Part shown: one piece after another, positions 45,105-57,605 of the stretch
Layout: each line of letters opens with the position of its first letter
Position numbering within the stretch: the stretch's first letter is position 1
Assembly: GCF_004005865.1 (NCBI RefSeq)
Contig: NZ_SACN01000001.1
Span: 496,001 to 560,000, forward strand
Direction of reading: 5' to 3'
DNA length: 64,000 nt
DNA from: Sphingomonas crocodyli
GTDB lineage: Bacteria > Pseudomonadota > Alphaproteobacteria > Sphingomonadales > Sphingomonadaceae
Program-made: the position numbers and the translations under genes
The notes under the pieces: generated by a model
Seen by the model: the letters and a program-made list of their open reading frames with translations, nothing else
What the model was told of the DNA's origin: nothing
Databases searched by the model: none

Positions 45105-45356
45105 ATGGCACAGATGAACGTCTCGATCCCCGAAGCCCTCAAGAGCTGGTGCGAGCGGCGCGTCGCCGAAGGGCGATACAGCAGCACGAGCGACTATGTG
45201 CGCGATCTGGTGCGCCGCGATCAGGAACTGCAGGCGAAGATCGATCGCCTGCAGGCCGCGATCGATGAGGGGCTGGCGTCCGGCGAGAGCGACCAAGATC
45301 CGTTCGAATATCTAGAGGAACTGCGTCAGGGGTTGCGTAATCGCAATGCGGCTTGA
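45105..45356 (+). CDS. parD: ParD-family antitoxin
   Basis: 83 residues. N-terminal ribbon-helix-helix (MNVSIPEALKSWCERRVAEG, SSTSDYVRDLVRRD) for DNA binding; acidic flexible C-terminus that would wrap the toxin. Overlaps parE by 11 bp. Confidence 0.9.
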   Translation: MAQMNVSIPEALKSWCERRVAEGRYSSTSDYVRDLVRRDQELQAKIDRLQAAIDEGLASGESDQDPFEYLEELRQGLRNRNAA

Positions 45357-45633
45357 ACTGAGCCGTAAGGCTCAGGCCGATCTCGACGACATTCGCGATT
45401 TCAGCGTCGAGCATCACGGTGTGGATGGCGCGATCGCTTATCTCGACGGCATCGAAGCCGCATTCCGGCGGATATTGAGTTTTCCGGGTGTCGGGCTGGT
45501 GCATAGTGCGTTGGAGCCGGTCGTCCGTTCGCTGACATGCCAACGACACCGCATCTTCTATACGGCCGATGCGGATCGGGCGTTGATCATCCGCATTCTG
45601 CACCAGTCGATGAACGCCGATCGGCTGGTGTGA
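45346..45633 (+). CDS. parE: ParE-family toxin
   Basis: 95 residues, RelE/ParE fold: LELSRKAQADLDDIRDFS at the N-terminus, then RSLTCQRHRIFYTAD and IIRILHQSMN. ParE toxins inhibit DNA gyrase; neutralised by the upstream antitoxin. Appears intact. Confidence 0.9.
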   Translation: MRLELSRKAQADLDDIRDFSVEHHGVDGAIAYLDGIEAAFRRILSFPGVGLVHSALEPVVRSLTCQRHRIFYTADADRALIIRILHQSMNADRLV

Positions 45634-45640
45634 CGCCGCC

Positions 45641-46077
45641 TCAGCGGGCGAACTCGATCAGATCCCACAGATTGCCGTAGAGATCGGCGAACACCGCGAC
45701 CGTGCCGTAATCGTGGGTGGCGGGTTCGCGGACGAAGCGGACGCCTTTGGCCAAGAAGGCGGCATGATCGCGGGCGAAATCGTCGGTGCTCAGGAACAGG
45801 AGCGCAGGCGCGCAGCCATCACGGGGTGATGGCGAGCACCGAGCCGCCCGCCCGCCTGATCGCCGACGAACGCCGCCTGCTCGGGCGTGGCGGCGCGGGC
45901 GAGGAGGATGGTGGTCGCGTGTTCGGGCGCGCCCGGCGGGCGGATCGTGACCCACCGTTTGTCCTGCTCAGGCTGATAGGTGTCCTCGACCAGGGTGAAG
46001 CCGAGGGTGCCGACATAGAAGGCAAGCGCCTCGTCATAGTCGCGGACGATCAGGGCGATGTGGGCGAGATGGGGCAT
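45641..46077 (-). pseudogene. VOC/glyoxalase-family protein, frameshifted
   Basis: The 5' frame encodes a typical VOC half (MPHLAHIALIVRDYDEALAFY) up to GDQAGGR near 45830. The 3' half continues in another frame (FLSTDDFARDHAAFLAKGV ... LYGNLWDLIEFAR). The region between holds CCATCAC..GTGATGG, a palindrome that may be a small insertion. Total length 437 bp is not a multiple of three, so one lesion explains it. Confidence 0.8.
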
Positions 46078-46097
46078 TCCTCGACCATAACCGTGTC

Positions 46098-46191
46098 CGT
46101 CGCCCCAGCGAAGGCTGGGGCCTATCGCTATTCGGGCAAAAGGTGCCGTTCGGGGCGGGAGAAATAGGCTCCAGCCTTCGCTGGAGCGACG
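46098..46191. repeat. Palindromic intergenic repeat
   Basis: CGTCGCCCCAGCGAAGGCTGG... and ...CCAGCCTTCGCTGGAGCGACG form a long imperfect hairpin with a ~38-bp loop. Relative of hairpins at 10066 and 53012. Confidence 0.7.
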
Positions 46192-46200
46192 GGTTGTGAT

Positions 46201-46206
46201 TGTACA
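46201..46206. promoter_or_regulatory. TGTACA operator core upstream of yefM
   Basis: TGTACA lies 35 bp before the yefM ATG beside a likely -10 (TATTAT, 46219). The core hexamer of E. coli yefM-yoeB operator palindromes is TGTACA, so autoregulation is likely. Confidence 0.5.
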
Positions 46207-46241
46207 GATTTTAGCACATATTATGCTGAAGGAGATCAGCC

Positions 46242-46496
46242 ATGAAGTCGGTCAGCTTTTCGGAAGCGCGCGCGAACCTGAAATCGGTGATGGATCGCGC
46301 TGCGGCCGATCGCGCGCCGATCACGATCACGCGGCAGAAGGCCGAGAATGTCGTGCTGATCTCCGAAAGCGAATGGGCGTCGATCGAAGAGACGCTGCAT
46401 CTGCTGAGTTCGCCGAAAAATGCCGAACGGCTGCTGGAGGGCATTCGTGGCCTCGAAGCCGGTGAAGGCGTGGAGCGCGAGCTGATCGAACCGTGA
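46242..46496 (+). CDS. yefM: YefM/Phd-family antitoxin
   Basis: 84 residues. [19 protein letters not shown] and [21 protein letters not shown] are the Phd/YefM DNA-binding and dimer core; the C-terminus is variable. AAGGAG precedes the ATG. Overlaps yoeB by 4 bp (GTGA). Confidence 0.92.
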   Translation: MKSVSFSEARANLKSVMDRAAADRAPITITRQKAENVVLISESEWASIEETLHLLSSPKNAERLLEGIRGLEAGEGVERELIEP

Positions 46497-46759
46497 AGCT
46501 GGTCTTCGCGGAGACGGCCTGGGAAGATTATCTCCACTGGCAGGCCGAGGACGCCAAGACGCTCGAACGGATCAACGCGCTGATCAAGGAGTGTCTGCGC
46601 GATCCCTTTCGCGGGACGGGCAAGCCCGAGCCGCTGGGCGGCAACCTGTCAGGCTGGTGGTCGCGCCGGATCAGCCGCGAGCATCGGCTGGTCTATCGGG
46701 TAAGCGGGAAGGCCGAGGCGCAGGCGCTGGAAGTGGCGCAGTGCCGGTATCATTATTGA
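46493..46759 (+). CDS. yoeB: YoeB-family mRNA interferase toxin
   Basis: 88 residues, GTG start. [13 protein letters not shown] and the late [14 protein letters not shown] and CRYHY match YoeB, including the conserved Glu, Arg and His positions of the ribosome-dependent RNase. Followed 11 bp later by the HNH gene. Confidence 0.93.
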   Translation: MKLVFAETAWEDYLHWQAEDAKTLERINALIKECLRDPFRGTGKPEPLGGNLSGWWSRRISREHRLVYRVSGKAEAQALEVAQCRYHY

Positions 46760-46770
46760 AGGGGGCGATC

Positions 46771-47616
46771 ATGGATTTGGATTTGCAGCTTTCTCAAATG
46801 AAACCCCGCACAAAAGGTTTGGTTTTCGACTTGGTGTCGGAAGCTGGCTTTGATGTCACCGACTGGCTGAAGTCAGCCTCTCAACCAAGTAAAGCTAAGG
46901 CAAATCCGAAATATTGCTATGAGTGGTCGTTTGTACAGCCGGAGACGGTCGTAATCTTCAATCTATGGCATGATATAATGAAACCGCATGATGGATATAT
47001 CGTCTATCAGGAGAATTTTCGAGCAAATGCGGAGCATCACCGGGCCAACGGCGGAAAACAGCAGTGGATCACGCGCGGCGAAAAGCTTGATAGAGACGTC
47101 TCTGTCGCTGCGAATGGCGGACTACCTGTAAGGGTTATCGTTCTCGACGGCGATCGGCGGAATACCGAGGATCCAAACTCTGAGTCTTCGAAGGTGAGGT
47201 TTCGCGAACTCGATCCCGAACCCTGGCATGTGCTGAAATATGACCGGACCAATGGCGATTTTATTCTCGCCCGTGGAAAGCCGAAAAATCAGTTTGTTGA
47301 TCAATTTGATGTCGGCCTGCCCGATCAAGCCGACCGTGTCTCCGCAACGGTCAATCGTTTCGTTCGAAAAGCTGAGGTGCGTCAAGCTGCTTTGTCTCGT
47401 GCAGCGGGGCATTGCGAACTTTGTGGCGAAGCGGGCTTTGTGATGGAAAGCGGTGCTATCTATCTAGAAACGCACCATATAATTCCGCTTTGCGAAGGCG
47501 GATCGGACGACATCCGGAACGTGGCAGCGGTTTGCCCAAATGATCACAAGCGAGCGCATTTCGCAGCAAACCGCAGCACAATTCGCGATAAACTCCTGTT
47601 AGTTGCTAACGACTAA
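46771..47616 (+). CDS. HNH endonuclease with novel N-terminal domain
   Basis: 281 residues. The C-terminal HNH module has CELC (about 215-218), LETHHIIPLCEGG (catalytic His pair about 235) and CPNDHKRAH, the arrangement of McrA-like zinc-supported nucleases. The first ~190 residues form no domain I recognise; they contain an aromatic segment (CYEWSFVQPETVVIFNLWHD) that may read modified DNA. GC content is visibly lower than both flanks. GAAGGGGG precedes the ATG. Could be a restriction-type defence gene travelling with YefM-YoeB. Confidence 0.8.
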   Translation: MDLDLQLSQMKPRTKGLVFDLVSEAGFDVTDWLKSASQPSKAKANPKYCYEWSFVQPETVVIFNLWHDIMKPHDGYIVYQENFRANAEHHRANGGKQQWITRGEKLDRDVSVAANGGLPVRVIVLDGDRRNTEDPNSESSKVRFRELDPEPWHVLKYDRTNGDFILARGKPKNQFVDQFDVGLPDQADRVSATVNRFVRKAEVRQAALSRAAGHCELCGEAGFVMESGAIYLETHHIIPLCEGGSDDIRNVAAVCPNDHKRAHFAANRSTIRDKLLLVAND

Positions 47617-47618
47617 TT

Positions 47619-49620
<2,002 letters not shown>

Positions 49621-49751
49621 GACCTTATGGGACGGGCGCTGCGTTGTCCACAGGTGCGGGGCGGTGTAAAATCTTGTGACGTTGGCGTAATTGTTCGCCG
49701 TTGCGGTGCAGCGGGGTGGCGCGATGCACAATCGTTCGCCATAGTTGGTTA

Positions 49752-50900
49752 ATGGCGAGCGACCCTCCCTACGACCTGATCATCATCGGGGGCGGATTGT
49801 CGGGCGGATTGCTCGCGCTCGCCTGCCAGCGTGCGCATCCCGAACGCCGTATTTTGATGATCGAGGGGCGGCCTGCATTGGGCGGCAACCACCTCTGGTC
49901 CTTCCTCGACAGCGATATCGACGCGGGCGATCGGCCGCTGCTGGAGCCGCTGATCAGCTATGGCTGGCGGCAGGCGCATGTGATCTTCCCGGCCTATCAG
50001 CGCACGATCGGATCGCAGCTTTACGGGGTGCGATCGGACCGGTTCGACGCGGTGCTGCGCGAGACGCTTCCGCCCGATGCGATCATGACCGGCAAGACCG
50101 TGATCGACGCCGGCCCCACCTGGGTCGAGATGGAAAGCGGCACGCGGATCGAGGCGAAGGGCGTGATCGACGCGCGCGGCGGGGCGGACCTGAACCTGCT
50201 CGATCCCGGCTGGCGCAAGTTCGTGGGATATGAGTTGCAACTCGCGGGGCCGCACAGCGTGCGCCACGCGCGGATCATCGACGCGGGCGTCGAGGTGCAG
50301 GAGGAGGGGTTGAGCTATTGCACGCTCCTGCCGATCGAGAAGGACACGTTGTTTATCGAAGAGGTGCGCTACGGGCGCGATCCGACGCTGAACGTGCCGG
50401 GCTATGCCAAGCGCATCTTCAATCTGGCGGCGCGCTTCGGATGGAAGATTTTGGATAGTGCGCGGGGGCAGGCGGGCGTCATCCCGATCGCGACCGGGGG
50501 CGATTTCGAGGCGTACTGGGATTCGGGCAGTCCGGGGGTGGCGAAGGTGGGCGTGCGCGCCGCCCTGTTCCACCCCGTCACCGGCGCGTCGCTCCCCGAT
50601 GCGGCGCGGACGGCGCGGATGATCGCGGAGATGCGCGACTGGTCGGGCGATGCGCTGCACCAAACGCTGCACGCGCATGCGGCGCGGATCTGGGGCAAGC
50701 GCGATTATTACAGGCGCTTCGCCCGCTCGCTGCTCGATGAAAATGCGCTGGCCGAACAATATAAGCCGCTCGAAGTGCTCTATACGAAGGAGCCGGGGAC
50801 GATCGCGCGCTTCCACAATATGCGGCTGACGATGATGGACCGGATCGCGCTGAGTTTGGGCGACGGCCCGATGCCGCTGTCGGCGGCGCTGAAGGGATAA
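49752..50900 (+). CDS. crtY: Lycopene beta-cyclase
   Basis: 382 residues. N-terminal FAD/NAD motif ([15 protein letters not shown]), then the CrtY-type [22 protein letters not shown] and [15 protein letters not shown] are late conserved segments. It cyclises lycopene to beta-carotene, precursor of the yellow xanthophylls of sphingomonads. ATG 49752 chosen by homology. Confidence 0.92.
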   Translation: MASDPPYDLIIIGGGLSGGLLALACQRAHPERRILMIEGRPALGGNHLWSFLDSDIDAGDRPLLEPLISYGWRQAHVIFPAYQRTIGSQLYGVRSDRFDAVLRETLPPDAIMTGKTVIDAGPTWVEMESGTRIEAKGVIDARGGADLNLLDPGWRKFVGYELQLAGPHSVRHARIIDAGVEVQEEGLSYCTLLPIEKDTLFIEEVRYGRDPTLNVPGYAKRIFNLAARFGWKILDSARGQAGVIPIATGGDFEAYWDSGSPGVAKVGVRAALFHPVTGASLPDAARTARMIAEMRDWSGDALHQTLHAHAARIWGKRDYYRRFARSLLDENALAEQYKPLEVLYTKEPGTIARFHNMRLTMMDRIALSLGDGPMPLSAALKG

Positions 50901-50904
50901 AGTG

Positions 50905-51486
50905 ATGAAGCGGTTGTGCGTTTTTTGCGGATCGAGCCCGGGCAACGATCCGGCTTATGCGGAGGCTGCGCGGGCGCTGGGCCGCGCGATCGCGGAAGCG
51001 GGCATGGGCCTCGTCTATGGCGGCGGGCGCGTGGGGCTGATGGGGATCGTCGCCGACAGCGCGATGGCGGCCGGGGGCGAGGCGATCGGCGTGATCCCGC
51101 AGGGCCTGTTCGACAAGGAGGTCGGCCATAAGGGGCTGACCGAGCTGCGCGTGGTGGATTCGATGCACACGCGCAAGGCGATGATGGCCGATCTGTCGGA
51201 TGGCTTCGTGGCGCTGCCCGGCGGGATCGGCACGCTGGAGGAATTGTTCGAAATCTGGACCTGGGGGCAGCTGGGCGATCACGCCAAGCCGTTCGCGCTG
51301 ATGAACGTGGGCGGCTTTTACGATCCGCTGGCGGTGTTCCTCGATCGGCTGGTGGAGACGGGTTTTGTCAAGCCCGAGCATCGCGGCATGCTGGTGACGG
51401 GCGACGAACCGACCGCGCTGATCGCGGCGATGCGCGCTTACGAGCCGCCGGCGCTGGGGAAGTGGATCGAGAAGCTGGAGCGGTGA
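50905..51486 (+). CDS. LOG-family phosphoribohydrolase-like protein
   Basis: 193 residues. GGGRVGLMG and [10 protein letters not shown] are the family's nucleotide-binding and catalytic motifs. LOG proteins release cytokinin-like bases or nucleobases from nucleoside 5'-monophosphates. Begins 4 bp after crtY, in the same transcript. Confidence 0.88.
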   Translation: MKRLCVFCGSSPGNDPAYAEAARALGRAIAEAGMGLVYGGGRVGLMGIVADSAMAAGGEAIGVIPQGLFDKEVGHKGLTELRVVDSMHTRKAMMADLSDGFVALPGGIGTLEELFEIWTWGQLGDHAKPFALMNVGGFYDPLAVFLDRLVETGFVKPEHRGMLVTGDEPTALIAAMRAYEPPALGKWIEKLER

Positions 51487-51526
51487 CGTTCGTATATATC
51501 CTACCCCTAATGAATGGGGGGGCGGT

Positions 51527-52054
51527 TTAGAGCGAAAATTTCTTCGGATCGGGGCCGTTGTCTTCCGGTTGTTCCGTCAGCTTCGCGATGTTGGACGTAG
51601 CGGTCAGCGCGCCGATCAGCGAGAATTTCGAGATGTTGAACGTCCCCGTCGATGTAGGAATGGCGAACCGCACGTCGCCGCCCATTTCGAACGTATCGAT
51701 CAGCACATCGTTGAGCGGCATCGTCAGAAAATGATCGCCATCGACGATGTCGCATTTCAATTCGAGTAGAACAGCCCCGGCTTTCGAGTTCATCATCGCC
51801 GGATAGGAAGCGCCTTTGTCGCAGGCTTTCTGCGGATTCAGGAACGCAAAGCAGACCGGCCCGCACATGACGCCAAAGGCTGAGCCCGAAGGATTCTTGG
51901 TGGATGCAACGGCCCACTTCTTGGAGGGCGTGACCACCCAATCGCCGACTGTAATCTGCTGCGTCGGCGCGACCGGCGCGGCATCAGTCGCCGGCTTTTG
52001 CGCTGCGATCAACAACGGGGCCAACGCCCCCGCAAGCCATAGCCCTTTCGCCAT
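51527..52054 (-). CDS. Secreted hypothetical protein
   Basis: 175 residues. Signal peptide (LWLAGALAPLLIAAQ), then a domain with paired cysteines (FGVMCGPVCFAF, KACDKGAS, LKCDIVDG) resembling invasion-associated-locus-B-like folds, though I do not assert membership. AAGGGGGCGAGG precedes ATG 52054. Confidence 0.6.
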   Translation of the reverse strand: MAKGLWLAGALAPLLIAAQKPATDAAPVAPTQQITVGDWVVTPSKKWAVASTKNPSGSAFGVMCGPVCFAFLNPQKACDKGASYPAMMNSKAGAVLLELKCDIVDGDHFLTMPLNDVLIDTFEMGGDVRFAIPTSTGTFNISKFSLIGALTATSNIAKLTEQPEDNGPDPKKFSL

Positions 52055-52178
52055 CCTCGCCCCCTTCGGATGTGCCCTGCCGCGCACCATAGCGAAAACA
52101 AAACGGCAAGCATCGAGAAGTTGTCGCGCGATCGGCGAAGTAGGTTAGGCTCACCCCAAAATCCCCAAGGAGATTCCC

Positions 52179-53009
52179 ATGACGAACGGTCCGTGGAGCC
52201 ATCATCGCAGCAGCGGCATGGCCGATGATATCGACTTCGAGATCAAGGGGCAGGAGCTGCAGTTCGTCGAGATCGAGCTGGATCCGGGCGAGAGCGCGGT
52301 CGCGGAGGCAGGCGCGCTCGTGTGGAAGGATGCGGCCGTGGGCATGACGACCGTGTTCGGCGATGGATCGGGCGGGGCCGGCGGCGGGTTCATGGACAAG
52401 TTGCTGGGGGCGGGGAGAAGGCTGGTGACGGGCGAGAGCCTGTTCACGACGGTCTTCACCCACAACGGATCGGGCAAGGCGCGGGTGGCGTTTGCGTCGC
52501 CGACGCCGGGGTCGATCCTGCCGATCCGGCTCGATCAGGTGGGCGGGACGCTCATTTGCCAGAAGGATTCGTTCCTGTGCGCGGCCAAGGGCGTGTCGAT
52601 CGGCATCGCGTTCCAGCGGCGGATCATGACCGGGCTGTTCGGCGGCGAAGGCTTCATCATGCAGAAGCTGGACGGCGACGGATGGGTGTTCGTGCAGATG
52701 GGCGGCACGGTGATCGAGCGCGAACTGGCGCCGGGCGAGGAGCTGCACGTCGACACGGGCTGCATCGCGGCGTTCACGCCGTCGGTCGATTTCGATCTGA
52801 TCGCGGCGGGCGGCGTGAAATCGATGCTGTTCGGCGGCGAAGGCGCCTTCTTCGCGCGGCTGCGCGGGCCGGGGAAGGTGTGGGTCCAGTCGCTGCCCTT
52901 CGCGCGGCTGGCCGGGCGGATGATGGCCGCGGCGATGGGCGGCGGGCAGAATCGGGGTGAAGGTTCGGTGCTCGGCGGGCTCGGCGATTTTATCGGGGGT
53001 AACAGGTAA
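52179..53009 (+). CDS. AIM24/TIGR00266-family protein
   Basis: 276 residues. Beta-prism protein with Gly-rich repeats; FEIKGQELQFVEIELDPGES, GGGFMDKLLGAGRRLVTGES and VDTGCIAAFTPSVDFD are typical. AAGGAG is well placed before the ATG. Role unknown; mitochondrial relatives affect cristae and complex assembly. Confidence 0.88.
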   Translation: MTNGPWSHHRSSGMADDIDFEIKGQELQFVEIELDPGESAVAEAGALVWKDAAVGMTTVFGDGSGGAGGGFMDKLLGAGRRLVTGESLFTTVFTHNGSGKARVAFASPTPGSILPIRLDQVGGTLICQKDSFLCAAKGVSIGIAFQRRIMTGLFGGEGFIMQKLDGDGWVFVQMGGTVIERELAPGEELHVDTGCIAAFTPSVDFDLIAAGGVKSMLFGGEGAFFARLRGPGKVWVQSLPFARLAGRMMAAAMGGGQNRGEGSVLGGLGDFIGGNR

Positions 53010-53011
53010 GA

Positions 53012-53095
53012 CGTCTTCCCCGCGCAGGCGGGGACCCATCCAGTGCCGTCATATGCGGAGAGACTGGATGGGCCCCCGCCTTCGCGGGGGTGACG
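53012..53095. repeat. Palindromic intergenic repeat
   Basis: CGTCTTCCCCGCGCAGGCGG...ACCCATCCAGT pairs with ACTGGATGGG...CCCCCGCCTTCGCGGGGGTGACG; ~18-bp loop. It sits between convergent genes and may terminate both. Confidence 0.7.
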
Positions 53096-53102
53096 GGACA
53101 GT

Positions 53103-55484
53103 TCAGAACTTCACGTTGATTTCGCCGCCGAAGGTGCGGGGTTCGTTGAAGAAGCCGCTGACGCCCGATTGGGGGCTGAGCGATTTGTAGAAGAGGTGCT
53201 GTTCGTTGAAGAGGTTGCGCGACCAGAGCGCGACCGTGACGAGCGCGTCCGAGCCCGGCATTTCGATATCGGCGATCGCGAGGCGGCCGTTGACGATGAA
53301 CGCCTTCTCGCCCTTCGGCTGGCGGACGTTGGCGGGGTTGTTCGGCCCCAGATAGACCGGGTCATTGCCGTTCGAATAGAAGCCGCCGTCATAATTGCCG
53401 TCGATATGCGCGCGGATCGCATAGCCGTTCATCGGCAGTTCGTAGTCGATCGAGCCGCTGGCCGAATGGCGCGGCGTATAGGTCTGGTAGATCGGCACCG
53501 CGATCGTGCTGACCACGCCTTGTGCGTTCGGATAGGGGTTCACCGTCGCCGGGATCTTCACATATTGATAGGCGTAGGAGGCCGAGAGGGTGAGGCCTTC
53601 GACGGGCAGGACGGTCAGTTCGGCCTCGACGCCGCGCAGATCGCCGTTGCCCGGCGCGTTGATCGTCGAGGTGGTGGTGCGCGTCTGGCGGATGCCGCCG
53701 GTTTCGTAGGGGCGGCTGAAATCGACCTGGATATCCTTGTAGGTGCCCAGATAGCCGGCGATGTTGAAGCGGGCGTGGCGATCGAAGAACTCGCTCTTCA
53801 GCCCGATTTCGAAGATCGACACCGATTCGGGATTGAACGGATCATATTCCTGCGAGCGTGAGTTCGCGCCGCCCGATTTATAGCCGGTCGACCATTTGCC
53901 GTAGGCGTGGACATCGTCGGTCACGTCGAAGGCGAGGTTGACCATCGGATCGACGCGCGACCAGCTGGCGTCCAGCCCGATTTCGGCCGAGACGCCATTG
54001 CGATCGACCGGCAGCAGGCCGTTCACGATTTCCAGCGCGCCATGCTTGCTGTCCTTCGTCCAGCGCAGGCCGCCGGTCAGGTGGAGGCGATCGTCCATCA
54101 GGTTCGGCGTCCAGGTCGCCTGACCGAAGGCGCCGATGCTCTTGGTCGTCACATGGCTGGCGCGGTCGATCCGCTGGGCGCTGCGGACGAGGGGGGTGAC
54201 GGTGGTGGCCGAGCCGGCCGCATTGGTGAAGGCGACGGTGTTATAGGCCTGCGCGTTGTCGCGAACATGCTCGCGATAATAGAGCGCGCCGGCGACGAAC
54301 TTCACGCGATCGAGCGAGCCGATCACCTGGAATTCCTGGCTGCGCTGGTTCTGCGCGAAATAGGCCAGGCTGTAGCGCGCGAAGCCGAAGTTGAGGAAGT
54401 TGCCGGTCGCGTTCGACATGCTCGACGCGGCCGAACCATTGTCGAGCTGGTCCTGGGTGAGCTTGCGATACGAACTGATCGACTTGAGCGTGATCTGCGG
54501 CGCAACCTGATATTCGAACGTCAGGCGATGGCCGTGGACCTTGCCGACGTTGATCTGCTGCGGAACGCCGACATTGGCGGTGCGAACGCGATCGGGCTGG
54601 ATCGTGGCGATTGCGGCCTGACGATTCGTGCCGGGCGAGATGAGGTTCAGGTAGAGCGGGGTCGATTCGTCCTTCGACGTGTCGAACGAATAATCGGCGC
54701 TGAACTCCGGCGTGGGCTTCCACAGGGCTTCGGCGTGCAGACCGCGCTTGTCATACTGGTTGAAGCCTTCGGCGCCCGACAGCGGGTTCTTCACCAGCGG
54801 ATCGCGATGCGCGACGACGCCGTCGAGCTTGACCGCGATATTGGCGAAGGCGGGCAGATCGACGTGAACCTCGCCCTTGTAATGGCCGAAATTGCCATAG
54901 CCGCCGGTGGCGTTGACGTGGAACTCGCCGGTCGGCTTCTTGGTGGTGATGTTGACCGCGCCGCCTTCGGTGTTGCGGCCGAACAACGTGCCCTGCGGAC
55001 CCTTCAGCACCTCGATATTCTCGATATCGAACAGGGCGGTGCCCAACCCTTGCGCGCGGCCCAGATAGACGCCGTCGATATAGACGCCGACGCCCTGATC
55101 GCGCGCGGGCTGGTTACCGTCGGAGAGGACGCCGATGCCGCGGATGTTCACGATCAGCGCCGAATTGCGCGAATAGAAGGGCGCGACCTTGAGCGAGGGG
55201 ATCGCGCCGTCGCCCATGTCGAGCAGCGAAGTGACGTGGCGGTTGGCCAGATCCTCATTGCGGAAGACCGAGATCGAGATCGGGGTCTTCTGCAGGCTGG
55301 TGGGGCGCTTTTCGGCGGTCACGACGATGTCGGCCAGGCCGCTGCCGGCGTCCATGCCCGCGGCATCGTCTGCGATCGGGGCGGTGGACGGCACCTGCGC
55401 CATCGCAGCGGCGGGCGCGGCGATCATGGCGGCGAGGATGAGGCGCGAGGCGGCGGCCGCGACGATGCGACGTTGCTGGATCAT
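53103..55484 (-). CDS. TonB-dependent outer membrane receptor
   Basis: 793 residues. Signal peptide ends near APAAAMAQ. The plug domain begins DIVVTAEKRPTSLQKTPIS and contains NIRGIGVLSDGNQPARDQGV and LKGPQGTLFGRNTEGGAVNI; a 22-strand barrel follows, ending in an aromatic Phe. The plug sequence is of the type that takes up ferric siderophores or plant-derived molecules in sphingomonads. AGGGAAG precedes ATG 55484. Ligand unknown. Confidence 0.93.
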   Translation of the reverse strand: MIQQRRIVAAAASRLILAAMIAAPAAAMAQVPSTAPIADDAAGMDAGSGLADIVVTAEKRPTSLQKTPISISVFRNEDLANRHVTSLLDMGDGAIPSLKVAPFYSRNSALIVNIRGIGVLSDGNQPARDQGVGVYIDGVYLGRAQGLGTALFDIENIEVLKGPQGTLFGRNTEGGAVNITTKKPTGEFHVNATGGYGNFGHYKGEVHVDLPAFANIAVKLDGVVAHRDPLVKNPLSGAEGFNQYDKRGLHAEALWKPTPEFSADYSFDTSKDESTPLYLNLISPGTNRQAAIATIQPDRVRTANVGVPQQINVGKVHGHRLTFEYQVAPQITLKSISSYRKLTQDQLDNGSAASSMSNATGNFLNFGFARYSLAYFAQNQRSQEFQVIGSLDRVKFVAGALYYREHVRDNAQAYNTVAFTNAAGSATTVTPLVRSAQRIDRASHVTTKSIGAFGQATWTPNLMDDRLHLTGGLRWTKDSKHGALEIVNGLLPVDRNGVSAEIGLDASWSRVDPMVNLAFDVTDDVHAYGKWSTGYKSGGANSRSQEYDPFNPESVSIFEIGLKSEFFDRHARFNIAGYLGTYKDIQVDFSRPYETGGIRQTRTTTSTINAPGNGDLRGVEAELTVLPVEGLTLSASYAYQYVKIPATVNPYPNAQGVVSTIAVPIYQTYTPRHSASGSIDYELPMNGYAIRAHIDGNYDGGFYSNGNDPVYLGPNNPANVRQPKGEKAFIVNGRLAIADIEMPGSDALVTVALWSRNLFNEQHLFYKSLSPQSGVSGFFNEPRTFGGEINVKF

Positions 55485-55620
55485 GGCTGTGCTTCCCTGA
55501 TATTCACCCGCCCTGATCGGCGGTTCGCCGCGGCGGTTAACGGGAGCGTGTTGCGCCGCAGCGAAGGAATCATTTCCGGATCGTGACAATCATTTTTGGT
55601 TGATTGCGTTCGCGGTCTTC

Positions 55621-55744
55621 ATCCTCCCCCGCCAGGGGGAGGTGGCGCCGGAGGCGACGGAGGGGGAGGTTGCGGCCAACTTCTGACGATCGTGTCCTCC
55701 CCCTCCGTCAGCTGCGCTGACACCTCCCCCTGGCGGGGGAGGAT
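55621..55744. repeat. GC-rich palindromic repeat (copy C)
   Basis: ATCCTCCCCCGCCAGGGGG..., nearly identical outer arms to copy B; inner arms GACGGAGGGGGAGG / CCTCCCCCTCCGTC. Confidence 0.8.
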
Positions 55745-55799
55745 GGGGTGGGGCGGAATGTTCAGCTTGAGGCAAGGCGTGCGTGCCTAGTGCCGTGGA

Positions 55800-56120
55800 A
55801 TGACCCGTTTCGCCCGCCTCGTGCCGCTCGCTTTGCTCGCGCTCGCCGCGTGCACCACCGTTTCGCCCGAAGCCAAGGTGCGCGCGAAACTGATCGAGGC
55901 GGGGGTGAAGCCGCCGGTCGCAAGCTGCATGGCCGAGCGGCTGGTCGATCGATTGTCGCTGGCGCAGCTCAAGCGGCTCCAGTCGCTGAGCGGGCTGGCG
56001 CGCAAGGATGTCAACGCGATGAGCATCGATGAAATCGCCCATCGCCTGCGCGGGCTGAACGATCCGGAGATCACCGCCGTGGTCCTGAAAGCGGGGATCG
56101 GCTGCTCGATTGCTTTCTGA
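55800..56120 (+). CDS. Small hypothetical lipoprotein
   Basis: 106 residues. Signal with lipobox (LALAAC, Cys18), then a mostly helical domain (VRAKLIEAGVKPPVASCMAE; LSLAQLKRLQSLSGLARKDV) with two more cysteines. No name recognised. Confidence 0.65.
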   Translation: MTRFARLVPLALLALAACTTVSPEAKVRAKLIEAGVKPPVASCMAERLVDRLSLAQLKRLQSLSGLARKDVNAMSIDEIAHRLRGLNDPEITAVVLKAGIGCSIAF

Positions 56121-56257
56121 CCTATGGGTCAAAATTTGCCAAAGAGCTAACTCTATTTTGACGCGCTGCGGCACCTCTTCGCCATCCAGGGGTTTCCTTC
56201 GCCGCGCGACTATGCTTTAGCGCCCCAGATTTCTTCGGACTCGGGGATCCTCACGAC

Positions 56258-57457
<1,200 letters not shown>

Positions 57458-57482
57458 TCCTCTCGTCGCCGCGGCTCGGGCG

Positions 57483-57507
57483 CCCATCAAAGTACTACTT
57501 TGATGGG
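57483..57507. terminator. Perfect 12-bp palindrome after sucC
   Basis: CCCATCAAAGTA-C-TACTTTGATGGG, 25 bp, within the 148-bp sucC-etfB gap. No T-run; could be an operator, a transcript hairpin or partial terminator. Confidence 0.4.
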
Positions 57508-57605
57508 AACCCCCGCAGGGCCGCGGCTTCGGGACGGTGCGTGGGAGCCGCGCCCGACCGGAATGCCGGGGAACGGCATGACGATGCGTATAGGAGAAGT
57601 GGGAA

